Below, in pieces: positions 16,451 to 24,786 of a stretch of DNA of 27,313 nt. Numbering within the stretch: the first letter of the stretch is position 1; every line of letters begins with the position of its first letter. This DNA is from CAYVTZ01 sp964454685. Lineage in GTDB: Bacteria; Bacillota; Clostridia; Christensenellales; Christensenellaceae. The stretch covers positions 1 to 27,313 of the forward strand of contig CAYVTZ010000040.1 in the NCBI GenBank assembly GCA_964454685.1, written 5' to 3'. The translations under genes were made by a program, and so were the position numbers. A model generated the notes under the pieces. The model did not search any database and was not told the origin of the DNA. It saw only the letters and a list, made by a program, of their open reading frames with translations.

Positions 16451-17539
16451 TTATTTGTTATACAAATCTGTTTTGATGTCCGGCATCACATCACTTGTAA
16501 AATACTGCACGTTGTCTTTTGTGATTGCGAAAGCCGTGTTGTACATGTTGTCAGGAACCGGGTTAATGCCTGCTGCCGCATTGTCAGAGGATAGCGGAAT
16601 ATTTTTGAGTCCGCCATTATTCCAGTCTTCCATCAGCAGTATTCCAAGGTACTCGTCTGTTGCCGTTTTATTGCACAGTGTTGCATCAATGAAGCCTTTG
16701 CCAATGTATTCGAGCGTAGAGGGTTCTCTGTCATGCACTACAATATTGTATGTGCCGGCTGCTACATTCAATTCTTCCATCGCTTTCGAAATTCCGGTAC
16801 CTGACGAGCTATCCAGCCCTACAATCGCTGTAATGTCCTTGTAGTTGTTGATGACTGATTTGCCGGCCTCGATCGCGGCGGCTGTGTCTGCTTTGTCGTC
16901 CACTTCCGCGACGATTTCCCAGCCCGGATGGTTCTCTGCCAGATAGTCTTTCACGCCTTTTAACTTTGCGTCTGTGTTGGATGCTCCCCAGTTGCCCATG
17001 CAAACCAGTTTGCCAGACTCACCGGCAAATTTGACCAACTCGCGCGCCGTGTCGCGCCCGCATTGATAGTTGTTGAGGCCAATATAGGTGAGTGCACCGC
17101 CTATGTCTTCCGATGTCTCGCCGATTCTCGTTTCGGTAACGACGACGGGGATCCCTGCGGCAGTTGCTTTTTTAACTGCTTCCAGCGGTGTTGCATCCCA
17201 AAAGCGCGTTATGATGCCTGCGGGATTTTTTGCAATCGCTTGCTCGATCGATGCAGCCTGCGCATCGGTATCCCAGCCGTCGGGGCCTGCCGCAACGATG
17301 TTCACATCAAAGTACTCTGCCGCATAGCGCAGCGCGATGTGCGAATCCGCAAAGTAAGTGTGTGCTTGATGTGATGAACACAAGTAGTATGTTCTTTCAG
17401 GGTCGAGCGCGGGGTAAATTCTGCCGGAGCCGGCTTCTCCGGTGCTTGATTGCTGCGCTGGTGCTGCCGCACATCCTGCAAATGCTGCGAAAACGAACAC
17501 AACCGCGACCATTAAAGCCAACCATCTTAATTTTTTCAT
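16451..17539 (-). CDS. Sugar ABC transporter substrate-binding lipoprotein (CUT2, type 1 fold)
   Basis: Periplasmic-binding-protein family of 362 residues. A lipoprotein signal peptide ends AAFAGC with the lipidated Cys at 23, followed by a short Ala/Gln/Ser linker. The mature part has the two-lobe type 1 pattern of ribose-like binders: PERTYYLCSS strand, EQAIAKNPAGIITRFWDATPLEAVKKA, AGIPVVVTETR, and a late TAIVGLDSSSGTGISKAMEE. Rhamnose- and autoinducer-type binders, whose transporters also use two different permeases, are relatives. AGGAGG lies six bases before the ATG. It follows the DeoR gene and has its own promoter with an overlapping palindrome. It should serve the ATPase and two permeases upstream. 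Confidence 0.88.
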   Translation of the reverse strand: MKKLRWLALMVAVVFVFAAFAGCAAAPAQQSSTGEAGSGRIYPALDPERTYYLCSSHQAHTYFADSHIALRYAAEYFDVNIVAAGPDGWDTDAQAASIEQAIAKNPAGIITRFWDATPLEAVKKATAAGIPVVVTETRIGETSEDIGGALTYIGLNNYQCGRDTARELVKFAGESGKLVCMGNWGASNTDAKLKGVKDYLAENHPGWEIVAEVDDKADTAAAIEAGKSVINNYKDITAIVGLDSSSGTGISKAMEELNVAAGTYNIVVHDREPSTLEYIGKGFIDATLCNKTATDEYLGILLMEDWNNGGLKNIPLSSDNAAAGINPVPDNMYNTAFAITKDNVQYFTSDVMPDIKTDLYNK

Positions 17540-17561
17540 TGTCTTCCTCCTATTAGTTTTC

Positions 17562-17590
17562 GTTATATTTTCTTACAGTTCTCCTGTAAA
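17562..17590 (-). promoter_or_regulatory. Internal promoter in front of the binding-protein gene
   Basis: On the minus strand TTTACA (17590-17585) and TATAAC (17567-17562) are separated by 17 bases, each differing from consensus at one position. Transcription would start near 17555 and give a very short leader before the ATG at 17539. This would let the binding protein and enzymes be made in excess of the transporter membrane parts and the repressor. Confidence 0.55.
17573..17589. promoter_or_regulatory. Candidate operator overlapping the internal promoter
   Basis: TTACAG and CTGTAA arms form a perfect inverted repeat around a 5-base spacer (TTCTC on the plus strand). One arm lies on the -35 and the rest fills the promoter spacer, so a bound dimer would block RNA polymerase. 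It sits 4 bases past the stop of the DeoR-type regulator, making that protein the natural candidate. A 6-bp RNA hairpin is the alternative reading. Confidence 0.45.
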
Positions 17591-17592
17591 AA

Positions 17593-18381
17593 CTATTCTT
17601 CATTTGCTACAATTATTTCTGTTCCACAATTTCGTGCTGCTTCTAAAATAGTACCTTCGCCTGCGAATGAGTTGGTGATAATGCAGTTGACATCACTTGC
17701 CTTGGAAACCCATCCGAGATATGAATGATCGAACTTCGTGTGATCTGCCAGTATAATGGATTCTTTCGCGCAGCGGATCATTGATTGCTTGATTGCCGCT
17801 TCGGAAAGATTTGGCGTGGTGAGCACATCGTCTACGAGGTCGATTCCATTGATACCGATAAACGCCTTGTCTACACGAATCTTTTCCATCATTGTTTCGG
17901 AAAGGGTACCAGTACAAGAAATGAGATTTTTGCGTACTACCCCGCCGATCATAATCAGTTCGATATCTGTACAGTTTGTAAGCTCTACAATAATCCGCAC
18001 ACAGTTGCTCACTACAACAAGACCCTCGATTGGCTTGTCACAAATCAACTTACAGAGTTCCATTGCTGTCGTAGAGCTGTCCAAAATGATGGCGCTTTTT
18101 TCTGCAATAAAATCGTATGCCGCTTTCGCAATAATTTTTTTGGACTCGATATTTTCGCTTTGCAGTTGTGCATGTAATGGCTCGAATGCCGAACTGGATG
18201 TTTCAATCGGGATTGCACCTCCGTGCACCCTCTTGAGTTTGCCTTCGTCTTCCAGCTCTTGCAGGTCTCTGCGAATGGTTACTTCGGAAGTTTTGAGTTC
18301 AATACTCAATTCCGGCACAGATACAACCTTTTTTCGGTTTAGGTTTTCGAGTATAATCCGACATCTTTCCTGTGAGAGCAT
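17593..18381 (-). CDS. DeoR/GlpR-family transcriptional regulator
   Basis: Repressor of 262 residues. The N-terminal winged helix-turn-helix reads SVPELSIELKTSEVTIRRDLQELEDEGKLKRVHGGA, the classical DeoR signature, at about 20-56. The C-terminal sugar-phosphate sensor domain shows DSSTTAMELCKLI, VDKAFIGINGID and IILADHTKFD. A GTG at 18384 and an ATG at 18381 are both possible; GGAGG is six bases from the ATG and only three from the GTG, so I choose the ATG. By family knowledge it would be released from DNA by a phosphorylated sugar, here plausibly the FGGY kinase product. It lies within the run between the permease and binding-protein genes and probably controls it. Confidence 0.92.
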   Translation of the reverse strand: MLSQERCRIILENLNRKKVVSVPELSIELKTSEVTIRRDLQELEDEGKLKRVHGGAIPIETSSSAFEPLHAQLQSENIESKKIIAKAAYDFIAEKSAIILDSSTTAMELCKLICDKPIEGLVVVSNCVRIIVELTNCTDIELIMIGGVVRKNLISCTGTLSETMMEKIRVDKAFIGINGIDLVDDVLTTPNLSEAAIKQSMIRCAKESIILADHTKFDHSYLGWVSKASDVNCIITNSFAGEGTILEAARNCGTEIIVANEE

Positions 18382-18403
18382 CACTTACCTCCTAAAGTAC
18401 GAC

Positions 18404-19402
18404 TTATTCTCTTCCAAGCTCTTTGCGCTTTCGAATATTGATATATCCATCCAACACGACAACCAGCAGCAGTACGATACCTTGCACCAAGCTTTGAATG
18501 TATTGATTGACATCAAACAGGTTGAATGAGTTATTGAGCAGTGTCAAGAACAAGATACCCAATACTGCGCCAAGCATGTTGCCCCGCCCACCTGCAAGGC
18601 TACCTCCGCCGATGATACAAGCGATGATGATATTCATGTGTGAGCGTTGACCGATATATCGGTTTGCGCTCCCCGACCGTGCATCAAGCAAAATACCGGC
18701 GAGTGCAGCCAAAATGCCAACAATTATGAACAGGGTGATACGGATTTTCTTTTTATTGATGCCCATTGCAACTGCGGCTTGCTCGTTGCCACCAATAAAA
18801 TACATGCGGCGTCCCAACCGAGTTCGTGAAATCAGGATTGAAAATACGACAATCAGAATTAAGAAAATCAGCAACATCCACGGCACACCGGGGAATACAT
18901 TTTTCCCAAGCTGTGTAAAACTGTCCGGAAAATTCGTATAGCCTTCTTTTCCGCGTGACACCAGCGTCAGCTCGGTAATACCGCGCACAATATACATCAT
19001 GCCAATCGTTGTGATCAACGGATTTACTCTGCCAATTTCGACAATAATACCATTCAGCATCCCAATCAGCGCACCCGATCCTAATCCAAGCAGTATCGCC
19101 ACGGGTGCCGGAATTCCGAAATTCAATGCAATCGCTGCCACCAAGCCGCCCAAGCACATTACGGATCCAACGGAAAGGTCAAACACGCCGGTGATGAGCA
19201 GCATCATCATTCCTAACGATACAATTCCTTCGGGAGAGATCTGCGTGATAATGGAGTCCAGATTGTATGAATTAAAGAAATATGGACTTGAGACTCCGAG
19301 AAATATAAACATGAAAGCGCACAGGATTAGTGCAATAGATTCCGGACGCTTCAAAAATGCGTTGCTGGAAAGCCGCTTCAAATTCATTTTACTTGTTTTC
19401 AT
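18404..19402 (-). CDS. Sugar ABC transporter permease, CUT2 type (second of the pair)
   Basis: Inner-membrane permease of the RbsC/BPD_transp_2 family with 8-10 hydrophobic spans. The early family motif is present as GVFDLSVGS, and the late one as GGGSLAGGRGNMLGAVLGI. From the ATG at 19402 the protein has 332 residues. I choose it over 19435 because GGAGG lies six bases upstream. The start overlaps the end of the other permease gene by 14 bases, so the pair is translationally coupled. The two permeases are clearly different proteins, so the channel is probably a heterodimer, as in the rhamnose and autoinducer-2 importers. Confidence 0.9.
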   Translation of the reverse strand: MKTSKMNLKRLSSNAFLKRPESIALILCAFMFIFLGVSSPYFFNSYNLDSIITQISPEGIVSLGMMMLLITGVFDLSVGSVMCLGGLVAAIALNFGIPAPVAILLGLGSGALIGMLNGIIVEIGRVNPLITTIGMMYIVRGITELTLVSRGKEGYTNFPDSFTQLGKNVFPGVPWMLLIFLILIVVFSILISRTRLGRRMYFIGGNEQAAVAMGINKKKIRITLFIIVGILAALAGILLDARSGSANRYIGQRSHMNIIIACIIGGGSLAGGRGNMLGAVLGILFLTLLNNSFNLFDVNQYIQSLVQGIVLLLVVVLDGYINIRKRKELGRE

Positions 19403-20426
19403 TTGCAACCTCCTGCAATCTCGCTTTATGTGCATCTTTTGGATTGTTTCCTACCAGCATCATACGTGTATCGACAAAGACTGCGATGATCAAAATAATT
19501 CCCACGATTAATTGCTGAATGAGCGGATCAATGTTATGAATGATCATGCCATTGCTGATCATCGCTAAAAATATTAACCCTACACATGCGCGCAATACGC
19601 TTCCTTTTCCTCCGCTTAGGCTTGCACCGCCTAAAACGACCGCTGTTAGGATCGTAAATTCCAGTCCTTCTCCAAGGGTCACATCCGCGAACCCGATCCT
19701 TGACCCCGCGAAAATGCCACCCAAGCCAGCAAGTGCAGCAGACAGTGCAAACACGACCATTTTGATAAGACCGGCTTTCATGCCGTAAATCCGCGCTGTC
19801 TCAATATTTTCGCCTACAAAGTACATCTTTTTGAATATTGCCGTTCGTCGTAACATCAACTCCAGAACGACTGCGATCACAATCATTAAAATCACAGTGA
19901 GATATACGCCGTTTTCAGCAGGGCCAACCTTTACTTTGGATAATGCGGCATAATCGGAAGCATACGTATATCCATATAAGTTAGAGCACAACTGGTTTGC
20001 AAGGCCACGTACGGCCGTCATTGTGCCTAAGGTGATCATCATTGATGCAACCTTAAACCGTACCACCAAAAAGCCGTTGAGCAAGCCAAAGCCAATACAG
20101 ATTGCGATGGAAACCATCAGCGCAAATGCAAGTGGAACGCCTGATTTCATGAGCATACCCACCATCATACCTGAAAAGGCGTAAACAGAGCCAACCGAGA
20201 GATCCAATTCTCCCATAATCATCAGGAATGTGAATCCGATTGCCGCGAAAAATGTGATGGAAACACCATACAAGATCGAGAAAATATTACTATATGAAAA
20301 GAAGGTGTTGCTTGTAAGTGTCAAACCAATTCCCAAGGCAATGGTCAGCAAAAAAATGGTCAATGTACTGAAATCAAATTTTCGCTTACTATCAATCTTT
20401 TTTATCGTTATCCTGTCTTCCATCAT
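19389..20426 (-). CDS. Sugar ABC transporter permease, CUT2 type (first of the pair)
   Basis: RbsC-family permease of 345 residues with a charged N-terminus (EDRITIKKIDSKRK) followed by multiple membrane spans. Family motifs are GELDLSVGS in the first third and GGASLSGGKGSVLRACVGL near the end. Two adjacent ATGs (20426 and 20423) follow AGGGGG; the second has the better spacing (six bases) and would remove one residue. It starts 7 bases after the ATPase stop and overlaps the next permease gene. It forms a channel with that permease, powered by the ATPase encoded just upstream. Confidence 0.9.
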   Translation of the reverse strand: MMEDRITIKKIDSKRKFDFSTLTIFLLTIALGIGLTLTSNTFFSYSNIFSILYGVSITFFAAIGFTFLMIMGELDLSVGSVYAFSGMMVGMLMKSGVPLAFALMVSIAICIGFGLLNGFLVVRFKVASMMITLGTMTAVRGLANQLCSNLYGYTYASDYAALSKVKVGPAENGVYLTVILMIVIAVVLELMLRRTAIFKKMYFVGENIETARIYGMKAGLIKMVVFALSAALAGLGGIFAGSRIGFADVTLGEGLEFTILTAVVLGGASLSGGKGSVLRACVGLIFLAMISNGMIIHNIDPLIQQLIVGIILIIAVFVDTRMMLVGNNPKDAHKARLQEVANENK

Positions 20427-20433
20427 GATCCCC

Positions 20434-21933
20434 CTATCTACCTGCCGCGGCTGTCATAACTAAGTTTTCGGTAATTTCTCCTTTGTGCAGCTCACCTGAT
20501 ATTTTGTTCTCGTGCATTACAATAATTCGGTCAGCAAGGCTAATTAATTCAGGCAGCTCCGAACTAAAGACAATGATGCTCATGCCTTGCTTAATCAGCT
20601 GCAGCATCAGTTTGTGTATTTCTGATTTTGCACCGACATCGATGCCCCGCGTTGGCTCGTTCACAATCAAAATTTTAGGATTGCATGCCAAGCAGATCGC
20701 AAACATTAATTTTTGTTGGTTGCCTCCCGAAAGGTTTTTGGGTAGTTGGTATACAGACGGGATTACAATATTAAACTCCCGAATAAATTTTTTTGTGTAT
20801 TCGTTTGCTTTGTCTTGGTTTAAAAATATTCCATGAGATATTTCATTGAGAATGGTCATTGAAATATTGTCTGAGGCGGGTGAATGAAGCAGCAACCCTG
20901 CATTTTTTCGGTTATTGTTCAAATACATGATACCATGCCTCACCATTTCATCCGGCGAGACTCGCATTGGTTTCCCGTTGAATTCGACGTCAATGGTATC
21001 AGCGCTTTCAAGACCGTAAATCATCCTGGATAAAGCATTTGTTCCAGAACCCTCCAAGCCGAAGAAGCCAAGAACTTCACCTTTTTTTAATGAGAAACCG
21101 GCGCTTTGCACTGAATTTTTCTTGCTTACATTGCGTACTTCCAGCACAACATTGCCAACGAGTGCATCACCATCTGTGCGCGCTGCGTACAAAGAGCCAC
21201 TCAGCTCGCGGCCAACCATTTTTCCAATCAGATCGTTTTCTGAAAGCGTGCCATCGTTACAATATGTCCCGACATACGTTCCGTCACGCATGACCGTAAT
21301 TCGATCGCTGATGTCTAAGATTTCGCTGATGCGATGCGAGATATAAATTACAGTGATGCCGCGCTCCTTTAGCATGCCGATGATTTCCATCAGCCTCTTG
21401 GTTTCTTCGCTGTTGAGACCGGATGTCGGCTCATCCAGTAAAATGACTTTTTGACCTGCACCGATGCAACGCAAAATTTCTACCATTTGCTGTTGTGCGA
21501 GCGTTAATGAATCCATCTTTTGCGATGGTTCTACCATCATGCCAAACATTGCGATACGCGCACTTGCCTCTTCGTATAACCGCTTGAAATCAACAAAACC
21601 TGCTTTGGTTTTGAATTGGCAATCAGGGAAAATATTTTCTGCCACACTCATATTTTCAAAGATCGCTAATTCCTGATGAACCATCGCGATGCCAAGGCTC
21701 ATTGCGGTTTTGGGATTGTAGTGCGAAATGGGAACCCCATCCAGTATAATTTGACCGCTACTGGGACTTTCTTCTCCGCTGATGATCTTAATTAATGTGC
21801 TTTTACCAGCGCCATTTTCACCCAGTAGAGTATGAACCTCTCCTTTGCGAATGCCAAAACTTACATTTTGCAATGCTTGTACAATGCCGTACTCTTTTGA
21901 TACTTCGGAAATTTCAAGAAAGTTCTCTTGCAT
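20434..21933 (-). CDS. Sugar ABC transporter ATPase with two nucleotide-binding domains (RbsA/MglA type)
   Basis: A duplicated ABC ATPase of 499 residues. The first domain has Walker A GENGAGKST (38-46), signature region LTLAQQQMVEILR and Walker B VILLDEPTSGL. The second has the degenerate Walker A usual for this family (GLEGSGTNAL), signature LSGGNQQKLMFA and Walker B ILIVNEPTRGID. An Asn replaces Asp before the second catalytic Glu. I choose the ATG at 21933 because AGGGGAG is correctly spaced before it; 21951 has no such site. It is the first gene of the second transcription unit, about 80 bases downstream of the predicted start at promoter 22020-22048. Confidence 0.92.
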   Translation of the reverse strand: MQENFLEISEVSKEYGIVQALQNVSFGIRKGEVHTLLGENGAGKSTLIKIISGEESPSSGQIILDGVPISHYNPKTAMSLGIAMVHQELAIFENMSVAENIFPDCQFKTKAGFVDFKRLYEEASARIAMFGMMVEPSQKMDSLTLAQQQMVEILRCIGAGQKVILLDEPTSGLNSEETKRLMEIIGMLKERGITVIYISHRISEILDISDRITVMRDGTYVGTYCNDGTLSENDLIGKMVGRELSGSLYAARTDGDALVGNVVLEVRNVSKKNSVQSAGFSLKKGEVLGFFGLEGSGTNALSRMIYGLESADTIDVEFNGKPMRVSPDEMVRHGIMYLNNNRKNAGLLLHSPASDNISMTILNEISHGIFLNQDKANEYTKKFIREFNIVIPSVYQLPKNLSGGNQQKLMFAICLACNPKILIVNEPTRGIDVGAKSEIHKLMLQLIKQGMSIIVFSSELPELISLADRIIVMHENKISGELHKGEITENLVMTAAAGR

Positions 21934-21951
21934 GACACTCTCCCCTTGCAT

Positions 21952-22213
21952 AAATATATATCCACTTTTTATATCGATCGTTATTGAATGTATTTTTTCT
22001 TTATTGATTGTTTTTTTTCATATTAACAAAAGTACAAGGTGCCGTCAAGCTTTTTGCTGAAATTTATTATAATTTTTTGTTTTTATTTTATTATGTATTT
22101 TTTTACTGAAAAGTACAGAGTTCTAAAGGCATCCGACTATTAGGGGATTAATGAGAAATGCCCGTGTTTTAGGGATCATTCAATCGTTTGCGATTTTCCC
22201 GCGCACAAGACAC
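21952..22213. other. AT-rich intergenic region with a direct repeat
   Basis: No gene is visible in this gap between two transcription units. It holds the promoter at 22020-22048. The 9-mer AAAAGTACA occurs twice in the same orientation, at 22028-22036 (inside the promoter spacer) and 22109-22117, so these could be regulator half-sites. The stretch 22066-22108 is almost pure A/T and could act as an UP-like element. The rest shows nothing I can name. Confidence 0.5.
22020..22048 (-). promoter_or_regulatory. Main promoter of the two-permease transporter/catabolic operon
   Basis: On the minus strand TTGACG (22048-22043) and TAATAT (22025-22020) are 17 bases apart, and TGT just before the -10 makes it an extended -10 promoter. 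The surrounding sequence is very AT-rich. Transcription would start around 22013, giving an 80-base leader before the ATPase gene. Confidence 0.72.
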
Positions 22214-22250
22214 AATAAAACGGGGTTTTCGTTTCTGTTCGAAAGCCCCG
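22214..22250 (-). terminator. Rho-independent terminator of the single-permease transporter unit
   Basis: Read on the minus strand, CGGGGCTTTCG (22250-22240) pairs with CGAAAACCCCG (22231-22221) with one C-A mismatch. The RNA then runs into TTTTATT (22220-22214). It lies 32 bases after the permease stop at 22283, which makes it the end of the transport unit coming from the right. The downstream genes therefore need their own promoter, which is present at 22020-22048. Confidence 0.85.
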
Positions 22251-22282
22251 CTTTGTTTCGTTTTATAAACATATCAGTTTTA

Positions 22283-23251
22283 TTAGCTTTTCTTCTTACC
22301 CAATACATTAGAAAGCGCAACGGCAAGAATGATTATGATGCCTCTAATAATGGTCTGCTGGCTGACACTTAATCCTGCTAAAATGAGACCGTTGTTGATC
22401 ATGCCCATCAATATCGAACCAACCAGCGCGCCAATCACCGATCCGCTGCCGCCCGCCATGCTGGTTCCACCCAGAATTACTGCTGCGATGACAGACATCT
22501 CATCCCCATCGCCAAACGTGTATCTGCCCGCCTGCATTCTGCCGGCATACAAAATTCCGGCAAATGCAGCAAACGCTCCGCTCATAACAAATGTAAGCAA
22601 TTTAATTTTATTTACTTTGATACCAGTGAACTTCGCCGCAACTTCATTCCCGCCTGTTGCAAGCACTTTTTTGCCGAATGATGTTTTGTTTAGAAGCAGA
22701 CCGCCAAACACAACAAAAGCAATGGTCCACAGCAGCAAAACCGGCAAGCCGCCAATGTCTCCGATGCCAAAGGCAAAGCAGAAATCTTGGTTGCCGATCG
22801 GCACTGCGGCCGTGTTTGTGATCCACATGGCGCTGCCCCGCACAATGTTCATCATTCCTAATGTAACCAAAAAGGCAGGGATTCGGAATTTGGTTACCAA
22901 CCAGCCGCTTGCTGCACCAACACCAATACCCAGCGCCAGAGGTCCAACGAGCGCCAAAAAGACGTTGTTGGTCGCCTGCAAGATTAGCGCACAAGCAAGC
23001 GAGGAAAGTGCCGTGATTGCCCCTACCGAAAGGTCAATCTGTCCGGCCGCAATAACAAACGTCATTGCAACTGCCATAATCGAAATCATTGCTGTTTGGC
23101 GTGTGATGTTCATGATGTTGTTGATTGACGTGAATCCTTTATCGTTCAGCCAAATTGCAAAAATAACGAACATTGCCGCGAATGCAAAGTATACTATATA
23201 TTTGCTCCAATCAATTCGATTTCGTTTTAGTGTATTATCCTTGGATTGCAT
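22283..23251 (-). CDS. Sugar ABC transporter permease, CUT2 type (single-permease system)
   Basis: RbsC-family permease of 322 residues. After a charged start (MQSKDNTLKRNRIDWSK) it has the usual string of membrane spans. Family motifs are GQIDLSVGA early and GGTSMAGGSGSVIGALVGS late. The ATG at 23251 overlaps the ATPase gene by 17 bases, and its GGAGG ribosome binding site, nine bases upstream, lies in the last codons of that gene. It is the only permease of this unit, so the channel would be a homodimer as in ribose or galactose importers. Confidence 0.92.
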   Translation of the reverse strand: MQSKDNTLKRNRIDWSKYIVYFAFAAMFVIFAIWLNDKGFTSINNIMNITRQTAMISIMAVAMTFVIAAGQIDLSVGAITALSSLACALILQATNNVFLALVGPLALGIGVGAASGWLVTKFRIPAFLVTLGMMNIVRGSAMWITNTAAVPIGNQDFCFAFGIGDIGGLPVLLLWTIAFVVFGGLLLNKTSFGKKVLATGGNEVAAKFTGIKVNKIKLLTFVMSGAFAAFAGILYAGRMQAGRYTFGDGDEMSVIAAVILGGTSMAGGSGSVIGALVGSILMGMINNGLILAGLSVSQQTIIRGIIIILAVALSNVLGKKKS

Positions 23252-24731
23252 GTTGGATTACCTCCTCATTTTTTATCTCGTCTCTTGAGAGCTCGCCGAC
23301 GATCTCCCCATCAAACAGCACGATGATTCTGTCACACATTGCCATCAACTCCGCGATTTCTGAAGAGACAACCACAACGCTGTTCCCCTTGTCCGCGTAA
23401 TCGACCACAATTTTTATGATTTCGCCTTTCGCGCCAATATCAATTCCCGCCGTCGGCTCGTCCAGCAGCAACACCTTTGGACCAATATTGAGCCATTTCG
23501 CAATTACAATTTTTTGCTGATTTCCACCTGACAGTAACTGTGCCGTTTTACTGATTCCATCTGTTTTTATGTCCAAATCTTTGACACTCTGTTCCGAACA
23601 TTGATTGATCTTCGATGTATCTATGAATGGGCCTTTTTGCGTTTTTTTGAAAATAGTTAGCTGAATATTGTCCTTGACGCTGTGCTCAAGGATTAAACCC
23701 TGCCTGCGTCTGTCCTCCGGAACCAGAGCAAGACCTGCATTAACAGCGTCTTGTACGCACTTAATTTTTGCCTCCGCTCCATCCACGGTGACGTTGCCAT
23801 TCTGTATCTTCCGAATGCCAAACAAGGCTTCCAGTATTTCCGTCCTTCCACTGCCCATTAGTCCCGCAAGACCGACGACCTCACCGGAACGTACTTCAAA
23901 GGAAACATGCTTAACCAAATGATCTACGCACAAGTCTTCCACCTTGAGCATACATTTCTGATTTTCCTGAGGCTTTCGCGCATGATATTCAAAACTGCGC
24001 CCACGCTTCTCACCGAGCATATAGCCGATGATGGATTCTACTGTCAGATCGGCCGCTGACTGCGTTGTAACATACTTTCCATCGCGCAGCACGGTCACTT
24101 CATCCGCGATTTCCAGTATTTCGTTCATGCGATGGGAGATATAGACAATAGAAACGCCTCGTTCTTTTAAAATGCGTACAATATTGAACAGCAGCTTTAC
24201 TTCACTGTCCGAGAGCGAAGCGGTCGGCTCATCCATAATCAATATTTTTGCCTCTTTGGAAAGCGCCTTTGCGATTTCCACAAGCTGGCAGAGACCCACA
24301 CTAAGCTCCGATACCTTTTCCTTTGGTGAAATCTCAATTCCAAACTGCTCTAACAGCGCCTTTGCTTTTTCCTGCATTTTTCGTTCATCCAGAAAAATCC
24401 CTTTTTTGTCTTCCTCATTCAAGTAAATATTTTCCGCGACTGTCAGTGTAGGTATGATGCTCAATTCCTGAAAAATCATGCGTATGCCTACTTCATTTGC
24501 GTCTGAATAGTTTAGAAAATGAACTTCACTTCCCCCGACTGAAACCGTTCCTGCATCTTTGACATAAATTCCCGCCAAAATTTTCATCAATGTGGACTTG
24601 CCTGCGCCGTTTCCGCCCACCAGTGCATGCACGTGCCCTTGCTTTAGCTCGAACTGCACGTCGTCCAGAACCTTGATGCCATTGAACGATTTATCTACAT
24701 GTTTCATTTGCAATATGTATTCGTTCATCAT
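23235..24731 (-). CDS. Sugar ABC transporter ATPase with two nucleotide-binding domains (single-permease system)
   Basis: RbsA/MglA-type duplicated ATPase of 498 residues. The first domain has GGNGAGKST, signature region LSVGLCQLVEIAKAL and Walker B ILIMDEPTASL. The second has GLMGSGRTEI, LSGGNQQKIVIAKWL and LLLDEPTAGIDIGAK. Two adjacent ATGs (24731 and 24728) follow GGGGG, so the first residue is uncertain. A perfect hairpin (24750-24777) lies between the upstream dehydrogenase stop and this ribosome binding site. It powers the permease it overlaps, probably with the binding protein at the right end of the window. Confidence 0.93.
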   Translation of the reverse strand: MMNEYILQMKHVDKSFNGIKVLDDVQFELKQGHVHALVGGNGAGKSTLMKILAGIYVKDAGTVSVGGSEVHFLNYSDANEVGIRMIFQELSIIPTLTVAENIYLNEEDKKGIFLDERKMQEKAKALLEQFGIEISPKEKVSELSVGLCQLVEIAKALSKEAKILIMDEPTASLSDSEVKLLFNIVRILKERGVSIVYISHRMNEILEIADEVTVLRDGKYVTTQSAADLTVESIIGYMLGEKRGRSFEYHARKPQENQKCMLKVEDLCVDHLVKHVSFEVRSGEVVGLAGLMGSGRTEILEALFGIRKIQNGNVTVDGAEAKIKCVQDAVNAGLALVPEDRRRQGLILEHSVKDNIQLTIFKKTQKGPFIDTSKINQCSEQSVKDLDIKTDGISKTAQLLSGGNQQKIVIAKWLNIGPKVLLLDEPTAGIDIGAKGEIIKIVVDYADKGNSVVVVSSEIAELMAMCDRIIVLFDGEIVGELSRDEIKNEEVIQHAIQG

Positions 24732-24749
24732 TGCCCCCGCAAATTATGC

Positions 24750-24777
24750 CGTCCTTTCCGCAAAAACGGAAAGGACG
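24750..24777 (-). promoter_or_regulatory. Perfect intercistronic hairpin before the ATPase gene
   Basis: CGTCCTTTCCG and CGGAAAGGACG form a perfect 11-bp inverted repeat around a 6-base spacer. It fills most of the gap between the dehydrogenase stop at 24787 and the ATPase ribosome binding site. No U-run follows on the minus strand, so partial termination, an RNase-processing boundary or message stabilisation are the likely roles. Confidence 0.72.
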
Positions 24778-24786
24778 ACTTTATAT

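Noticed and set aside
17756..18529. 257-residue plus-strand frame opposite the DeoR gene
   Set aside because: It is Ser/Ile-rich low-quality sequence with no ribosome binding site, antisense to a gene with a clear DeoR signature.
22329..23288. Long plus-strand open frame opposite the permease gene
   Set aside because: It is Pro/Ala/Ile-rich without domain motifs and is antisense to a permease with clear family motifs; hydrophobic genes often leave such shadows.
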